DNA of 64,000 nucleotides from Azolla caroliniana (GCA_043228905.1 JBHGNT010000012.1:558001-622000), one strand, 5' to 3'; positions 34,346 through 47,450 are shown, counted from the first letter of the stretch. A program made the numbers and translations. The notes: generated by a model not told the origin, from the sequence alone.

Positions 34346-36339
34346 GTCAAAACAAGAGTTGGTTGGCCGAAATGTGATTCAATCGAATGGAGGTCGGCCC
34401 AATAAAAGTCTGGTCATCATATGCGATAAGTTAATATATATTTAGAGAGAGTCATATTAGCTACGTATGTATGTGGGATAACTCATTGAGAGAAAAACAG
34501 TGAGAGAAGTGTGAAAGGGTATTCTAGAGAGTTAGAATGCATTGCAAGGAAAGAAGAAAGAATGTGCTAACACTGTAGTGGTTGTGTGAGTGACATAGCT
34601 CAGAAGTTAGAGCGCGAGAGGAAGCAAAGAAAGAAGAGTGTAACAGAGGAGAAAGAGAGACAAAACAGAGAAGCTTTGAAACCTTGGAAGGAGATAGATG
34701 GCTCCACCCCCCACCCATAAACACATGGCACGCCCTACGGCCTATCCCCCTTGAGAAGAAGTCTCTCTCGTTCTCCGTCTCCATCACTAATCTCTCTGTC
34801 TCTTTCTCTACATGTTTGTGTCTTTGTGTTTGAAAGTGGTGTGTATGGTGTGTATGGACTCTCTGTTGAGAGCCAATCTGCGATGGCAATGGCGATTTCT
34901 CTTACTTCTAATTTTAATGTATCTAAGGCCTGATGGACAGGGCCTTTCAACCCCCTCCCCTTTTCGTTACTCCCAAAAACCCTAGCCATGGAGACGTGGA
35001 AGTCGTGAAAAGGAAGTATTCTGTTCTTTTCCAACTCATGAAAAATGGATTTGGGAGCATGTTGGAAGACGAGATGGCCCAGTCATGGCCAAGAAGCCGA
35101 GAGTCGGCCCAAGTACGGCCGAGAAAGCGACCGTGAACCAGAGAATCGGCTGAGAAGCCGAGTGACAGCCACGAGATGGTCTAGCCACGACCGAGAAAGG
35201 GCCGACAGTATAGCATGGCTGAGAAACGACTGAGAGTATGTCACAGCCAAGAAGCGGTTGAGTTATGGCCAAGACATGGCCGTGCGAGAGGGCTGAGAAG
35301 GAAGGCTGCTTCCCATACGAGAAAGAGGTGAAGAAAAAGATGATGACAACGACGACACAGAGAGAAGTAAACAGAAAGAAAGGAAGACGAAGAAGAGAAA
35401 AAACGACAGAAGAAGATGAAAGAGATAAAGTAGATGAAAAAGAAACCAAGAGAAAAGAAAGAAAAACAAAAAGGAAACCTAAAAGAGAGGGGTACACATA
35501 ATCAAATTTCAAGAACTCAAGGGCAGCTGATAGAATTCCCCAAGGGTACTCACTAGAAATTCAAAAAACAATTGAGGGTACGAAATAGAATTTCAAAAAC
35601 TCAATGGTACAAAAAGTCACCACCACTCATACTAATGTAAAAATATATATATATGTATACACATACACCCACAATCATTTTTAAACCCTGAACGACTTTA
35701 TCACAATGGACAAGCCGATTGGTGTGTGATCCAATCGTGCGTTATGCTGACCGAACGAGAAGGTTTGTGTCATGCCAGCTCCGATCGAAGTTATCGATCG
35801 TAGAGAAATGTTCCGGTCGAGGGATTTCCGACCATTGAGAGAAGACCGATGGAGTTTCCGGTCAACGAGTTTTTGGCATGGGCTTGTGGGTACGACGTGC
35901 AACGCACTGTCCCACGGGCGTGCCAGGTGTTACTCGTATAAGTGTACGAGAGGTTTAAGTGTAATGTGGAAGGTGGTGTGTGAGGTGTAATATGAAATGT
36001 GAATGTGTGAGTGTTAGGTGAGGTAAGTAGGTGTACCTACGTCCATTCGGCTTTTTGTAAAGATCTTCTATTATATAAATCCTCACTCATGGGGCATGAA
36101 AAAATGATATCGAAGTTATTCTAAATTGTGTCTGTCTCGATTCTCTCTCTCTCTCATTCGTTCTCTCTGTGCATCTCATCTCTCCCTCTCTCCTCTCACA
36201 CTCGAACCCCCTTGGGAGGGGGGTGGAGCCGATCTTGGCTCCACCCCCCACCCATAAACAGTATCTGAGTTCAAAACATATCAAGTTGAACACACACACA
36301 CGCACGCACACGCACACGCACACACACACACATACACAC
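34346..36339. other. Composite insertion in the intron of TIR pseudogene 1'
   Basis: Nothing like this is in the ~160-bp intron of copy 1. At 34430-34690 it contains an inverted, diverged fragment of the copia C LTR. A CCACCCCCCACCCATAAACA string occurs at 34711 and again at 36241. 35050-35260 has short GGCCGAGAAACGACCGAGAG-like repeats, followed by purine-rich sequence. CT- and CA-rich microsatellites lie at 36140-36200 and 36290-36330. The open frames here (34735-35034, 35036-35512) are low-complexity and I do not call them genes. Confidence 0.5.
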
Positions 36340-36500
36340 CTGAGATGGAGGAGCAGGTAGAGGGACTGGTGGACGAAGAGGCGGAGGCAGCTGATCGGAG
36401 ATCTTTACGGCCACATTGTAAATCTCGGCCGCCACGGTGTTATTGGGAATGAGGATCTCCCCCCTCATCTTCTTCACATCCTCAACATATCGAGCCCATT
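36340..36500 (-). pseudogene. 3' end of the TIR exon, copy 1'
   Basis: Encodes KKMRGEILIPNNTVAAEIYN and the proline-rich tail, ending in the usual CTCAG donor. It matches 2811-2971. After CGAGCCCATT at 36500 the sequence jumps to the equivalent of 4253, so about 1.3 kb (most of the TIR domain and the promoter) was deleted. Confidence 0.88.
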
Positions 36501-37290
36501 ACATTATAATTTTTGCCATAATATACATACTATGTTAATAATAATAGTATAGCTTATTCTTTCAGATGGTTTTCAGACTTCTTTAACTTGTAGGGAAAAG
36601 ATGAAACATGAAATCATGTTGTGCCAAGTGTTTTATCTTTACTATAATAGGACACGATCATGAAGAAAATTATAGGTTGTTTGGAATCTAGTTATCTTGC
36701 TTTTTTCATGTTGATGATGTGGTGATTTTTACAAACTCTTTAAAAGATGACCGAAAAGCTTTGAGTAATTTGATTGTTTTCGAAAACTTTTGTATACTAG
36801 TAATTTGAGTGTGAATAGCACCAAAATGAAGGGTATGCTTGTGAGATTCAAGACAAAGATGAATCGTCCATTGTGCTTAATAACAAGCCACTTTAGATTA
36901 TAGAAGGCTTCATATATCTTGGGTCAAGGTTCACTCCAATCATAGATGGAATGAATGAGCTACACATCATAGATTATAGAAAGGTTAAGCTATTTGATGC
37001 TCGATATGTGGACACATTATGAACTTTCAATGCACTTGCGCAAAGATAGCATTCAATTGCATACGTAATACTAGTTGGTGATGTTGGTCGCTACAAAATC
37101 GTTAAGGAAATGTAGTTAAATTTTTTATGGGATATTGTAGGTCTGGTGTGGAGACCCAAATTGTAAGCATGTAGGGTGGGATTTTTTAGGGTTTGCCGGA
37201 TGTGTATGTAAATGTAAAGAATGTAATGATGGATGACCGACTAGTGTCAGTACTGTGGAGACGGCCAATGTTAGAGATGACTGACAAAAG
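36501..37290. repeat. Segmental duplication, block X, copy 2, right part
   Basis: 36501-36830 is collinear with 4253-4580 and the match ends at 37215-37265 (ATGGATGACCGACTAGTGTC). Between lies about 390 bp with no counterpart and no open frame of note. I see no gene. Confidence 0.7.
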
Positions 37291-37625
37291 CCGGTAAAAA
37301 AATTGACCCTCCTTATAAGTAAAGTAGTGAACCATTGTTCTATCATCCTTTCTATAGATTAGTTGCATTACTTGTTGGTGCGCATACCTTAACGACCATT
37401 TGGACATGTGCCACTTACTTAACAAGTAGCAACTTCTCAGACTCTTCTCAAGATAACTATTTCCTACAAATAGATGACTAGAAAACGCCAATAAAAGCTT
37501 TGCTTGTGCTCTAGACAATAGGAGGTCAAATAAGGAATCAGGATCTAGATAAGGATTTCCTGCAAATAGATGACCGGCAACACTTTTGGCCCAAAAAATC
37601 GTTTGCTTGCTTGGCTTTGTCCTAC
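37291..37625. other. Unclassified fragment left of copia C
   Basis: Contains an imperfect ~100-bp repeat (TTTCCTGCAAATAGATGAC at 37552, TTTCCTACAAATAGATGAC at 37460). No domain is visible. Confidence 0.4.
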
Positions 37626-38149
37626 TGATGGATTTTACACTCAGACGCGAACCACAGATATAGAGAGACACAAAATGAACGAAAAACAAACAACACACGA
37701 TTTACATGGAAAACCCTAAATTTAGGGAAAAACCATGATGAACAGAAATTTCCACTAAGAGATAAGACGAAATACAATCACAAAATGATAGAACCTAATT
37801 TGGTATCGATGTACTCTGAAACCATGATTTCAACCGAGTGCACCAAACCCTAACTCGTAGGTATCTATCACTTTCGAAGCTTCCAAAGCTTCTATGTTCT
37901 GGCCTTTCTGTTGCACTCTTCTTTCTTCTTCTCACACTTAGCTTTCAAGCTATGTCACTTGCTCTCACTCACAACCACCACCACTATGTTAGCTCTATAT
38001 TGTTCTTAGTGTCACTCTTCATTTGCAACACCTTCTATATATTTTCGTGTTGCTCTCACTATTTTACTCTCAATGAGTTATCCCACATACATATGCAACC
38101 AATATGATTATGCCAATATATACTAACTCATCTCATATACATATGTATG
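37626..38149 (-). repeat. Left (3') LTR of copia C
   Basis: Collinear with 47477-48003 up to CATATACATATGTATG, directly abutting the D LTR at 38150. Confidence 0.85.
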
Positions 38150-38203
38150 TGTAAAGAATCGGGTATGATTCTTGTGTAGCGGAATAGGTGTGAACTGTGT
38201 GTG

Positions 38204-38245
<42 letters not shown>

Positions 38246-38558
38246 GAGGAGTAAGACAGTAAGACACAGAGAATACGCAAGGTAAAAGTATATTAACAAA
38301 GGAGAAAGACTCAACATTATACAAGGTGGGAGGAGCGTGCTTTATATAGTCACCCTCTCTCTTCATTAACTACAAGAATCATGGAGCATGGGGAATGTGA
38401 AAGCTCATAAGTTATGTGTCATAGAATATGATTCTATGACTCATACTAAATGCTAGAATACAAAGTGGTGACATAGTGGTGACTCTTGACCGTTGGAGTG
38501 TCTATTCACTCTCAAGGTGAGTTCACACACTAGACCAAGTTGAGTTTGATTCTCAACA
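38150..38558 (-). repeat. 3' LTR of copia D
   Basis: TGTAAAGAATC...GATTCTCAACA, with a GA microsatellite at 38208-38243. A minus-strand TATATAAAG near 38340 is the likely promoter. Confidence 0.9.
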
Positions 38559-38791
38559 TGCCCCCTCAAGCTCAAGTTAGGTCGGTTTCAGACGGTATCC
38601 GAAATCCACTTCGACTCGCGTTCCGGAGTCCACATCGACTTGCATTTATGCGGAGTTGCGGAATCCATGCTCCAGCTTGCGTTGTGCGTAGTTGCGAAGT
38701 CTGTGCTTCGATTTGCGTCTTTCTTTGCGGTTTTGCATGGTAGATTGGATCTTCGCGGCTTCGTTCGTTGCACGGTTGCGGAATCCACGCG

Positions 38792-40236
38792 TTACTGCGT
38801 AGTGTCTTGTGTACTCCTCCTCAAGCTTGGCAGGTCATGGATCGTCAATCCGAGATCGGTCATGAATTGCCATAGCTTGTCGGCTCCTAAGGCTTTAGTG
38901 AAGATGTCGGTGGTTTGAAGATTGGTGCTAATGTGTTGTAGGTTGACATCGCCAGCTAGAATGCGCTCTTGGATGAAGTGATAGTGTACTTCGATGTGCT
39001 TTGTCCGCGCGTGGAACATCGGGTTCCCAGCCAAATAGATACTGCTCATGTTGTCGGAGTAAAGGGAAGTTGGATCCATGATGGGTACGCCCAGATCCTT
39101 GAGTATCCTTTTGAGCCATACGACTTCACATGTGGCCACTGCCGCGCCCCTGTATTCCGCCTCTATGCTCGAAAGAGCGATGGTTGGTTGCTTTTTGCTG
39201 CTCCAGGATATTGCTCCGCTGTAGAGGGAAAAAACAAATCCGGAGTTTGATCTTCTATCAGCTTTATAGCCGGCCCAATCGGCGTTTGTGTACCCCTCAA
39301 GTCGTATTGGCATCACGGTCTTGTAGAGGATGCCGCAATCCATTGTGCCGCTCATGTATCGTAAAAATCGCTTAGCACAATCCAAGTGAGTATCACACGA
39401 TGTTTGCATGAATTGACTAAGGAGACCGACCGGATAATTGAGATCGGGTTGAGTGATCATGAGGTAGATGAGACTCCCGATGAGTTGCTGATACTAAGTC
39501 ACCTCACACGCTTTGGTGCCGGAGTTCGCATCTAGTTTGAGATTGCGATCGAGCGGGGTTGCCGCAGATTTGCACCCAGCCATACCGAACTTGTATAACA
39601 AGTTGAGTATGTAGTGCCGTTGAGAGATCATGATTCCGGCTGGAGTCCGAACTACCTTGATGTCGAGGAAGCAGTGGAGTTCATTCATGTCCGTCATCTC
39701 AAACTTGTCGGAACGGAGGGATTTGACCTTATTGATTTCGACGAGATGCTCACCTCCAATGACTAGGTCATCAACATATAAGATGATGATGATCGGACTT
39801 GTGGAATCGCTTCGTATGTAGAGGGAGTTGTCCGATTTTGACATACGGAAGCCGATTTGATGAAGATATTGTGTTATCTTCGAATGCCAAGCACGCGGTG
39901 CTTACTTGAGGCCGTAGAGTGGTTTCTTGAGTCGGCATACAACTTTTTGAAGACGGGTGGTTGTATAATGTACACCTCCTCTTCTAATTCACCTCGTAGA
40001 AAGGCGTTCTTGATCTCCATTTGATGGAGGTGCCACCCTTTCGCCGCGGCAAGCACAATTACCGTCCGTACTATCATCATCTTTGCCACCGGGATAAAGG
40101 TCTCTTCGTAGTCAACTCCGTGCGTTTGTGCGTAGCCTTTTGCTACGAGTCACGCTGTGTAGCGGTTGACGGAACCATCGGCGTTGTACTTCACTTTGTA
40201 AATCCATCTACATCCGATCTCCTTTTTGTGTGGTGA
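38792..40236 (-). pseudogene. Copia D reverse transcriptase and RNase H
   Basis: RT fragments at 39874-40236 (AKMMIVRTVIVLAA, EIKNAFLRGELEEEVYI) and 39494-39844 (LYVDDLVIGG). RNase H is at 38792-39460 (YTNADWAGYKADRR, TKHIEVHYHFIQE). Stops occur near 39905 and 39495, and a small deletion lies near 39950. Confidence 0.9.
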
Positions 40237-40389
40237 TGTGGGAACGAGATCCCACATCTCATTCTTGCGTAGTGCTTGCATCTCCTCGTTCATGGCTTCA
40301 CTCCATCACGGATCCTTGGCTGCTTCGGAGAATGTTTCCGGCTAGTGTATTGTCGCCACCTTCATAATAAAGGCATAGTGATCTGCCAT

Positions 40390-41853
40390 CTAGTCGTTGT
40401 AGCTGAATCGGCTAACTGGATTCTTTTCACGAGTGGAGCAATGGAGGTTTTCATTTGCAGAGATAGGGACTTTCTTAGCTCCGATTGGTACATCAAAGCC
40501 GCCGAACTCACTGTCGAGTGAGTGAGTCGACTCATCATCGTCGAAGCGATCGTCTTCGTATTCCGACATTTTCGCCTTGATTTTGTCCATCTTCGGGCTA
40601 GGCCGTGATGTGCTTTGATCGCTCAAAGGCTCTTGCGGTCCGCTCAGTTGGGTTGTGATCGGACTTTCTTCGAACATGCACGTAAGGCGATCTTCATCCT
40701 CTATTTCTTGTTCGGCGGATTCCAGGTAGAGCAGAGTCGGAGTCGACGTTGTCTCTGGTGCGTACCAGGATGCAGACTCGTCAAAAATGACGTCTCGACT
40801 TACTCGAGATTTTCGAGTTGAGGGGTTGTAGCACTTGTACCCCTTTTACTCCTGTGAGTATCCTATGAGAATACATTTCTCCGACTTCAGGTCAAGCTTT
40901 TGACGCTTCTCATTGGGGATGTGCACGTACGCTATTACGCTGAATATCCGGGTGTGCGATAAGTCCGGCTTCTTTCCGAAGTATTTTTCGTGCGGAGTGA
41001 CCTCGTGTACTCCAGATGTTGTGCACCGGTTCATTAGGTAGACGGCCGTATTTGCAGCTTCGGCCCAATATGACTTTGGCATATGCTTCTCGTTCATCAT
41101 AGCCCACGCTACTTCGAGGATGTGCCAATTTTTGTGCTCGGCTACTCCGTTTTGTTGCAGAGTGTGTCGGCAAGTGAATTCTTACCGAATTCCTTCCTTT
41201 CGGAGATACACCGTGAAATCGTCCGAGAAGTACTCCTTGCCGCCATCCGATTGAAGGCATCGTACATGACGGCCCGTGGCTTTCTCGATTTCATTCTTGA
41301 ATTTTTGGAAGTGTCCGAACACTTCGCTGTTTTGCCGCATCAGATAGATCCAAGTGTGCCTAGAGAAGTCGTCGATGAAGGTCACGTACTATCGGCTTCC
41401 ACCGAATGTCGCCGTCTGAGCCGGACCCCATACGTCGAAATGGACTACAACGAGTACACCTTTGCTCACGTTCCGCTCTTTCAGGAATGGGTGTCGGTGT
41501 TGCTTGCCAAATTGGCACGCTTCACATACACCTTCAATCTCCTTCTGTTTGAATGTCGAGAGTCTGATGACGACTCCTTTCGATTTCATTGCTTTGAGTT
41601 TGTTGAGATTGATGTGGTTGATTCGCTTGTGCCATAGCTCTATGTCAGAGTCGGCTTTCGTGCTTTTTCCGAACATGGCGGATTTCATCTCGTGTGAATC
41701 GAGAATGAACATCCGGCCCTCTCTTCCTCCGCGCGCGATGATTCGGCCCTCTTTTTCGATGAAGCACCCTTCTTGGTCGAATCCTACTTGCATCCCTTGC
41801 TCAACCATTTGGCCAACCGAGACCAAATTCTTCGTGATGGTGGGAACATGCAA
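40390..41853 (-). pseudogene. Copia D integrase region
   Basis: LWHKRINHINLNKL and CEACQFGKQH are at 41389-41853, the DDFSRHTWIYL...QSDGGKEY core at 41182-41385, and MNRCTTSGVHEVTP at 40846-41100. An acidic linker (EDDRFDDDESTHS) that element A lacks is at 40390-40677. There are several frame breaks. Confidence 0.88.
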
Positions 41854-41910
41854 GACATTTTTAATGTATGTTTTCTTACCTCTTTCGCCGAACGGAACAT
41901 TACCGATGTG

Positions 41911-43526
41911 CTAAATCGGGTGCGTAGTATCATCTCCGGTTTTGACATAACCGGGTCGCTTCGGCTTTTGAAGTTCGAGAAACCATTCTTGATGAGATGT
42001 CATATGGTTTGAAGCTCCAGAGTCAACAAACCATACGTCCTCCGGATTGAGGGCACTAGTTGAGGTAGAGGCCGACATAGACTTTGCTCTATGTTTCATC
42101 ATGAACGTTCCACCGCGGTCGGAGTTGTGTGCATACATTCCACCACAATCTTCGTAGTCGGATCTGTGCCCGTACATTCCGCTATACTCTTCGTAGTCGG
42201 AATTATGCACGTAATTCGTGAGTTGTCGGCTTGTGGAAGCCGATTCACGCATCTTCTTTCGGCAGTCTTCTTCGTGGTGGTCGAGCTTTCCGCAATATCC
42301 GCATTCGCTTGCGTTTTGACGGCTCGGGCCGGAGTGGTGTCACGGACACACCAAGCGTGGACTACGGCGGAGCACGGATGATGAGACTACGACGGAGCGA
42401 TGACGGAATGACACAAGAGCATAAAGATAGAGATGAAGATTAAGGAGACAAGATGGGCGAAACGAGAATACTAGATTGATATGTCCATGACTGGCGTTGT
42501 TCACCTTGAATTCCTTCAAGGTGAACTCAACTATTTATACTAAGTGGCATGCATACCTATTGCATGCATGCGATACAATAGAGCATGTAGGCAGTAGGTA
42601 CGCTTGCATGTGCTAAGTGTAAATAATACAATGGAGAAATTATGCACATGATGCTAGCTAAAACGTACAATGAGGAAGTATATACATGATTATATGCTAG
42701 ATGTGTGGTTAACACATAACACTCGATTATAACATGGTCATGTCAAGAGTTGGAATCTTGACAAGTGGAAGCTCCCCCTTCTTGCGAAGGTTCCCCGTTG
42801 GCTTTCGTTTTGCGGCCGAAATTGGGAGTTGTTGTCGTAGGTCAGACCTCGTACGCCTTGTCCTTGACTGAATTGGCCTCTCACTTGTCCGCATCCTCTT
42901 CCTCCGTTCAAGTGCATGTAGAGCATGTGCCCTTCCAACTCATTGCTCCTTGTACGCATGTGGTTTTCTTCGACCAATAGCATTGATTGGAGCTCGAAGA
43001 AGGAGGGAGATTTCTCCCTTGCTAGAACGGCGGTTCACATCGCGCCGAACCGTGGTGCGAGGCCGTCGAGGCATATTTGCACCATCTCATCATCATCGAT
43101 ACTTACGCTTATCGAGCCGAGCTAGTCACAAAGCTCCTTGATCTTCAAGGTGTATGTCGTGATGGACATGTCCCTTTGTTGAATGTTGTTCAACTCTAGG
43201 TGGAGTTGAAGCCTTCCTGTGGTTGTGTTTGCCGCGAAAATCTTTCGTAGATTTTCCCATGCCTCCTTCGGCGTCTTGGCTTCACAAATGTAGCCGAGCA
43301 TGTGATCGTGAACACATGTCGCCAAGCAATACATCACGTGCCTTGCGGCTTGCTCCCATGTCACGTATCCGGGAGCCGCTTCGGCGGGTCGGTCTTCGTG
43401 CTCTCCTTTGATGTAGCTCAAATAGCCTTGTCTGACAAGGTATTGGTGCATCTTGTACTCCCAAGATGCAAAGTTGTTTCGATCCAACTTCTTGATAGGG
43501 AGAGCACTCCCCATTTGAGTATTCAT
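41911..43526 (-). pseudogene. Copia D Gag and protease, split by a solo LTR
   Basis: Gag starts at the ATG at 43524-43526 and is open to 43122 (longer than in A, which has a stop there). The zinc-knuckle part is cut at 42337/42764. The protease VDSGASNHMTSHQ is at 41911-42252. Confidence 0.9.
42338..42763 (-). mobile_element. Solo LTR of an unrelated retroelement
   Basis: 426 bp, TGTCACGG...TCTTGACA, flanked by AGTGG on both sides (42333-42337, 42764-42768). Element A has one AGTGG at the matching place and no insertion. A minus-strand TATAAATAG at 42531-42539 suggests the orientation. No internal coding sequence remains. Confidence 0.93.
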
Positions 43527-43649
43527 TATGTCGATTCTTCTTCTTCTTCTCTCTTCGAATGCGAGCTATGTAGCGAAGCTATGATAGCAATGAGCCGGTT
43601 CTTCTTGAACGTCAGCGTAGAACTCAACACATGCGAATGGGCTAGATGG

Positions 43650-44960
43650 ATGTGCTTTGTACGAGAGTGATAGGCAATTTATTCGTAGCAAGATGAATAG
43701 CACTCTGATTATCACAATGAAGTAGGAATGTTTCTTGTTTCATTCCTAGTTCACCTAGGAAATCTCTCATCCAAATCAATTCTTTTTCGGCTTCTACTGC
43801 AGCCATATGCTCAGCTTCCGTGGTTGATAAAGCCACAACCTTTTGCAATCTTGATTGCCAAGATACAGCTCCCCCTGAATAAATCATCACATACCCTGAT
43901 GTGGATCGTCTGGAATCTACATCACCCGACATATCAGAATCTGTGAAACCTTCGAGCATAGGTTTCTTGAAGCCATATCTAAGGCATACACTTGAAGTAC
44001 CTTTGAGGTATCTGAATATCCATTTTACGGTTGCCCAATGTTCCTTTCCAAGATTACTCATGTAGCGACTAACTGTCCCAACAACAAATGCAATGTCCAA
44101 CCTTGTTCAAACCATAGCATACGTTAGGCTCCCTACAACCGAGGCATACGGTACCCTCCTCATCTCTGCCTTATCTTTCTCAGTTTTCGGACATTGTCCT
44201 GAATTTAACTTACAATTTACCGGCAATGGAGATCCAACAGATTTTGCATTGTACATGTTAAACCTTTGCAAAACTTTCCTCACATATTTCTCTTGTGATA
44301 GCCATAGCATGTTTTTAGTCCTGTCCCGGACTATATGCATTCCCAAAATCTGTTTTGCCGATCCTAAGTCTTTCATGGCAAAAGAATTGCTCAAAGCTTT
44401 CTTCAAGCTTGCAATCTTTTTAACATTCTGTCTAACAACGAACATATCATCCAGATACAACAATAAAATCAGAAAATCACCTTCATCATACCTTTTTACA
44501 AATACACAATGATCAGCTTGTGTTTTGTGGAATCCATGTTCCAAGATGAAGGACTCAAATTTCTTATACCATTGTCGTGGAACTTGCTTCAGCCCATACA
44601 AGTTTTTCCTCAACCTACATACGAGATTCTCTTTTCCTTTTACCTCAAAGCCCTCCGGTTGTTGCATATAGATTTCCTCTTCCAACTCACCATGCAAGAA
44701 TGTTGTTTTAACATCCAACAGTTCAATTTCTAGGTTCATACTGGCAGCCATACTCAAAACAGTCTGGATGGAGGTCATCCTCATTACTGGAGCAAAAATC
44801 TCATCAAAGTCAACATCCTTTTTCTATTGGAAACCTTTCACTACAATACGGGCCTTATACTTAGGTGTACTTCCATCTTCTCCAGTCTTTAGTTTGTAGA
44901 CCCATTTGTTTCTAAGTGCCTTCTTTCCATCAGGCAACTCCATCAGCTCATAGGTGTGGT
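43650..44960 (-). pseudogene. Copia C reverse transcriptase and truncated RNase H
   Basis: RT at 44107-44784: MTSIQTVLSMAASMNLEIE, DVKTTFLHGELEEEIYM and LYLDD. The RNase H start is at 43650-44100 (FTDSDMSGDVDSRRSTSGYV, STTEAEH, CDNQSAIHLA). It ends inside the HSRTKH-type box at the junction with D. A stop separates the two at about 44107. Confidence 0.9.
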
Positions 44961-45237
44961 TCTCATGTAGGAATCCATTTCCTCTTGCATGGCATTATAC
45001 CATTTCTCCTTATGTACATCAGTCATGGCCTCTTCATAGCATTCTGGTTCCTGAACATCAGTCAAGACAATATATTGACTGACTGGATACCGAGAGGAGG
45101 CCTTCGTTTGTCTTCGTGGATATCTTCATCCTTCAACAACCGATTCAGATTCAGTTTCTTCTACCAGCTCATCTTTCGACTAAGATTCGTGTGCATCCAT
45201 TTGCTGTTGAGTGTCGGCTGACTCATATTCAGCTTCA

Positions 45238-46263
45238 TCAGCCGACTAGTTGTGTGGGAGTGGTATTGACTAGCGTCGACTCCATAGCAGTAGTCGATTG
45301 GGAAGGCGACTCTAGTCTTTGTTGATTCCAGTCTTCGATTGTCTTGTCTTCCATGAATATAACATCTCGACTTCTTATCACTTTCTTATCAAGGAGATCC
45401 CACATTCTGTACCCAAACCCATCTTCCGAGTACCCCAAGAATATACAAGGCTTGGACTTGTTGTCCAGATTTGACCTCTGATCTTTAACAACATGTACAT
45501 AGGCCAAGCATCCAAACACCCTCAAATGCTAATAAGACACATTCCTTCCTGTCCACACCCTCTGTGGGACATCCCCCTTCAAAGGTACTCAAGGAGACTT
45601 GTTTATAAAGTAGACAGTCGTCAACATTGCCTCAGCCCAATACGACTTTGGCAATTTTGCATGCGCCAACATGCTTCTTACCCTTTCCATTATGGTCTGA
45701 TTCATTCTCTTTGCAAGACCATTCAGCTCAGGTGTCTTCGACACCGTATACTCAAGTTTGATGCCTTGAGTCTTACAATACATCTCAAATTGGCCTCTAT
45801 ACTCGCCACCATTATCTATTCAGACAACTTTCAACTTCTATCCAGATTCTCTTTCTGCCCTTGCATGGAACTCTTTGAACAACGACAACACTTGGTCTTT
45901 GGACACCAACACAAAAGCCCACACCTTTCTGCTGAAGTCATCAATAAATGTGACAAAGTATTGTCCACCACGGTGTGATGGGGCATCGACATAACACACA
46001 TATTTGTGAACCAGTTCTAAGGCAGGCTCTCTTCTCATCGGAGGCTTGGAGGGAGAGGTGTATTCCACACACTTTTCAAGGTGTATTCCTTTCACCTTTG
46101 GTAGGAAATCCTTTTCAGCAAGGATATGCATTCCCCTTTCGCTCATGTGCCCGAGCCTTTTATGCCACAACTCACCATCTGAGTCACCAACTACATTTGC
46201 TTCATCTCGGCACAATTTTGCATGCATTACGTATAGTGTGTTCTGTTTTTGTGCTCGAGCCAC
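45238..46263 (-). pseudogene. Copia C integrase region
   Basis: ELWHKRLGHMSERGM and FVTFIDDFSRKVWAF at 45838-46263, NGLAKRMNQTIMERVRSMLA at 45589-45783, and the C-terminal FGCLAYVHVVKDQR and SRDVIFMEDKT at 45238-45525. The middle (NGGEY box) is interrupted by stops near 45820. Confidence 0.88.
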
Positions 46264-46265
46264 AA

Positions 46266-47450
46266 TCAGCTCCCTTTATAGAACTTCCATGTACCATTAC
46301 GAAAACCACCACTATAGCCTTCGTCATCTAGCCGTCCAATCGATATCAGATTCAATCTGACATCTAGAACATGGCGAACATCCTTCAACATCAACTTGCA
46401 ACCAGTAGATGTTAGCAAACACACGTTTCCTATGCCCACAATCTTGCATTCACCGTCATTTCCCATCCTTCTGTAGTCGTAGTCACCGGTTGTGTAAGAT
46501 GAGAAGCATTTTGTTTTGGGAGTCAAGTGGAATGATGCACCAGAATCCACTACCCATGAGCACTCAACCTTTGCAAGGTTCACACTACCTTGTTCACAAA
46601 TAAATAATATCTCTTCTTCACTAGTTGCAATGGCTGAGGTGTTTTTATCATCAGAAATTTTTCTGCGTTCGACCTCATCAACCATGCCTCTATCCTTCCT
46701 AAGGTGTCCACAATTCTTTTGGAAGTGACCAGGCTTCCCACAATAGAAGCATGTAGTTCTTCCTCTAGATTTCTACCTTGCATAAAACCTATCTCCATTT
46801 TCGGGACTTCTATGTTTGCTTCTTCCTCTACTAAGCTCTTGGGTCACATTAGCTTCCGATTGAGACAAGGCACTTTTATCCTTTCTTCTTGTCTCTTCAT
46901 TTAAAATACTTGTCTTTACTACTTGTAAAGATAGATTATCTTCTTTACATGAGGTATTGAGTGTCACTATTAGGTTTTCTCAACTGTCTGGTAGAGTACA
47001 TAGTAGTAGTGTGGCATGTATAGCATCATCTAATGGGAACTTCGTTGATGCTAACTGATTCACCGGTCCCATGAACGTACTGATGTGCTCTACAATGCTC
47101 TCCCCATCTACATACTTTAGTCTCACTATTTTCTTCACTAGGGAAGTTTTATTTAAGGCATTTTTCCTTTCATAAAGTGCAAAGAGTTTATGCCATAACT
47201 CGAAGGCATTGGTATCACTTGATACATGTTGTAAAACACTAATGTCTACACACTGCCTTATAGTTGCCATTGCTTTTCTATGTAGAGTTTTCCACTCAGA
47301 TTCTATTACCCCTCTAGGTATGTCTTCCTTTTCTATAGGCTCATACAGATCTTTGACTATCAGAAGATCTTCCATTTTGATCTTCCAGTTTGAGTAGTTT
47401 TGTGAGTTTAGGACAATCATCCCCGGAAAGCCACTCACATTCCCTTCCAT
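46266..47450 (-). pseudogene. Copia C Gag and protease
   Basis: Gag starts at the ATG at 47448-47450 (MEGNVSGFPGMIVLNSQNYS), open to 46980 and then broken. A zinc-knuckle remnant lies near 46720, and the protease WVVDSGASFHLTPK at 46266-46685. The same layout as copia B confirms the relationship. Confidence 0.9.

Larger units (their letters stand above)
38150..43647 (-). mobile_element. Ty1/copia element D (family of A), 5' LTR lost
   Basis: The 3' LTR is 38150-38558 and the PPT is 38559-38570. All coding regions are in order up to the gag ATG at 43524-43526 and about 120 bases of leader. Then, at 43645-43650, the sequence switches to RNase H of element C. The expected PBS and 5' LTR are gone. 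A 426-bp solo LTR of another family interrupts gag at 42338-42763. Confidence 0.88.

Noticed and set aside
35036-35512. 158-codon minus-strand frame rich in Leu, Phe and Ser
   Set aside because: It is the complement of a purine-rich low-complexity tract, with another open frame on the opposite strand. No domain.
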